This document shows, piece by piece, positions 4,996-6,012 of a stretch of DNA of 6,012 nucleotides (position 1 is its first letter; the number at the start of each line of letters is the position of its first letter). The notes under the pieces were generated by a model. The model saw nothing but the letters and a program-made list of their open reading frames with translations, did no database searches and was not told where the DNA came from. The translations under genes were made by a program, and so were the position numbers. Origin of the DNA: Candidatus Hestiella acidicharens (GTDB lineage: Archaea > Thermoproteota > Thermoprotei_A > Sulfolobales > Acidilobaceae); contig WAJZ01000014.1 in assembly GCA_015523575.1 (NCBI GenBank), positions 1 to 6,012 of the forward strand, given 5' to 3'.

Positions 4996-6003
4996 ATGCA
5001 GAGTATATCAGAAAAAGTGGATGAAATACTTTCTCTATACGATACTTTTCCCTATCAGATAAAGAAGGGATATGAAGTAGGCTTATCAATTACTCCAGCA
5101 GAAGGCGCTAAAAGGATAGCCTTGTGTGGCATGGGAGGTAGCGGTGTGACAGGCGATTATATAAAGGCGCTAGCTATAGGTTCAGGAGTTAATACACCAA
5201 TAGAAATTATTAAGGGAGAAAAATTGCCCAATTGGGTTGATGACAACTACTTAGTAATAGGAATAAGTTACTCTGGCAACACTCATGAAACCCTTTCATG
5301 CGTTAGGGAGGCGTATCGTAGAGGTTCCAGGGTTGCTGCTGTGACGAGTGGTGGAAAGTTAGAAAAGATTGCAATGGAAAAAAATAGCCCCCTTGCGTTA
5401 ATAGACAAGAACTACTACCCGAGAACTGCAATAGGGTTATTGGTATCAGCAACGCTAGGTGTTATTAAGAGGCATGGAATTAATATAGTATCTGAAGATG
5501 ATATTAATGATGCAGTAAACATTTTAAAAAGCACCTCAAGGGGAGAGGGGCTAGGCATCGCTAGCGACATAGCCGATGAAAACCTTTACATAATATCTGG
5601 CTGTGGAGAATATGATATACTTGCGAATTGGTGGAGGCAGGAGTTTAGCGAAAACACAAAGGCAATAGCGAAGACCGAGGCATATCCAGAATCAGCCCAT
5701 AACGACCTTGTGTCTTGGCAAATAAGGCAAAGCAATAAAATAGCATTTATCTTGCTTAGCTCAAAAGAAAGTAAGCTATGCTCTATACTAACAGATTTCC
5801 TAGCCAAAACCTATAGGGCACAAGATAAGAAAGTCGTTATAGTGAGTCCAAGAGGCAACGCGCTCTTCTCAAGGCTTATGCAGGGTTCGTTACTTGCCGG
5901 ATATGTTTCAGTATATTTAGCAAAAATAAAGGGAATAGATCCAACCGACACATCAATAACTGGACAGTATAAAAAAGAGTTAGAAAAAGAGAACCTGACA
6001 TAA
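4996..6003 (+). CDS. Bifunctional phosphoglucose/phosphomannose isomerase
   Basis: This enzyme interconverts glucose-6-phosphate, mannose-6-phosphate and fructose-6-phosphate in archaeal sugar metabolism, feeding modified Embden-Meyerhof and mannose-donor pathways. The 335-residue protein has two SIS domains. The first contains IALCGMGGSGVTGDYIKALA (41-60), whose glycine loop binds phosphate, and VIGISYSGNTHETL (87-100), the SYSGNTxET phosphate-binding signature. YYPRTAIG (140-147) follows. The second SIS domain carries YIISGCGEYD (198-207), E219 in FSENTKA, and H235 in ESAHNDLVSW (232-241). By position E219 and H235 match the catalytic Glu and His of the Pyrobaculum aerophilum enzyme, and K310 or K312 the active-site Lys near the C-terminus. 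It is slightly longer than that enzyme (about 300 residues) but has no missing motif. The start has GGTGA 4 nt upstream and a strong TATA box. Divergent from surE. Confidence 0.93.
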   Translation: MQSISEKVDEILSLYDTFPYQIKKGYEVGLSITPAEGAKRIALCGMGGSGVTGDYIKALAIGSGVNTPIEIIKGEKLPNWVDDNYLVIGISYSGNTHETLSCVREAYRRGSRVAAVTSGGKLEKIAMEKNSPLALIDKNYYPRTAIGLLVSATLGVIKRHGINIVSEDDINDAVNILKSTSRGEGLGIASDIADENLYIISGCGEYDILANWWRQEFSENTKAIAKTEAYPESAHNDLVSWQIRQSNKIAFILLSSKESKLCSILTDFLAKTYRAQDKKVVIVSPRGNALFSRLMQGSLLAGYVSVYLAKIKGIDPTDTSITGQYKKELEKENLT

Positions 6004-6012
6004 GCTTTTATC

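Noticed and set aside
5586..5807. Minus-strand open frame opposite the isomerase gene
   Set aside because: It is antisense to the catalytic region of a well-conserved enzyme, with no start signals of its own.

Overview
The window looks like ordinary chromosomal DNA from a (hyper)thermophilic archaeon, most likely a member of the Thermoproteota (Crenarchaeota). The evidence is the archaeal/eukaryotic ribosomal protein eS25, an archaeal bifunctional phosphoglucose/phosphomannose isomerase, an archaeal dihydropteroate-synthase-like protein, the start of a tungsten aldehyde:ferredoxin oxidoreductase, heavy AGG/AGA and ATA codon use, GGTG-type Shine-Dalgarno sites and A/T-rich TATA boxes about 25-40 bp before starts. 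GC content is about 40% by eye. I saw no mobile element, CRISPR array, rRNA or tRNA.

Layout. Positions 1-378 (minus strand) hold the N-terminal 126 codons of an aldehyde:ferredoxin oxidoreductase that runs off the left edge. A 133-bp divergent spacer follows. Four plus-strand genes then sit close together: a DUF2153-like hypothetical protein (512-940), eS25 (985-1248), a DAO-family FAD oxidoreductase (1293-2576) and a DHPS-like protein (2573-3934). The last two overlap by 4 bp and are probably translationally coupled. The DHPS-like gene meets surE (minus, 3939-4763) tail to tail with only 4 bp between stop codons. A 232-bp divergent spacer holds TATA boxes for surE and for the isomerase gene, with an imperfect 40-nt inverted repeat between them. 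The isomerase (4996-6003) closes the window.

How the genes may work together. The eS25 cluster joins a translation gene to two metabolic genes. The FAD oxidoreductase/DHPS-like pair is the most suggestive combination. DAO-family enzymes often demethylate amines or oxidise amino acids, and DHPS-like archaeal proteins are linked to pterin or one-carbon cofactors, so a shared one-carbon role is possible but not shown. SurE (nucleotidase/phosphatase) and the isomerase are housekeeping enzymes reading away from a shared control region.

No clearly new biological system is visible. The best leads are the coupled oxidoreductase/DHPS-like pair, the cysteine-bearing C-terminal tail of the DHPS-like protein, the inverted repeat in the surE/isomerase spacer, and the uncharacterised DUF2153-like gene beside eS25.
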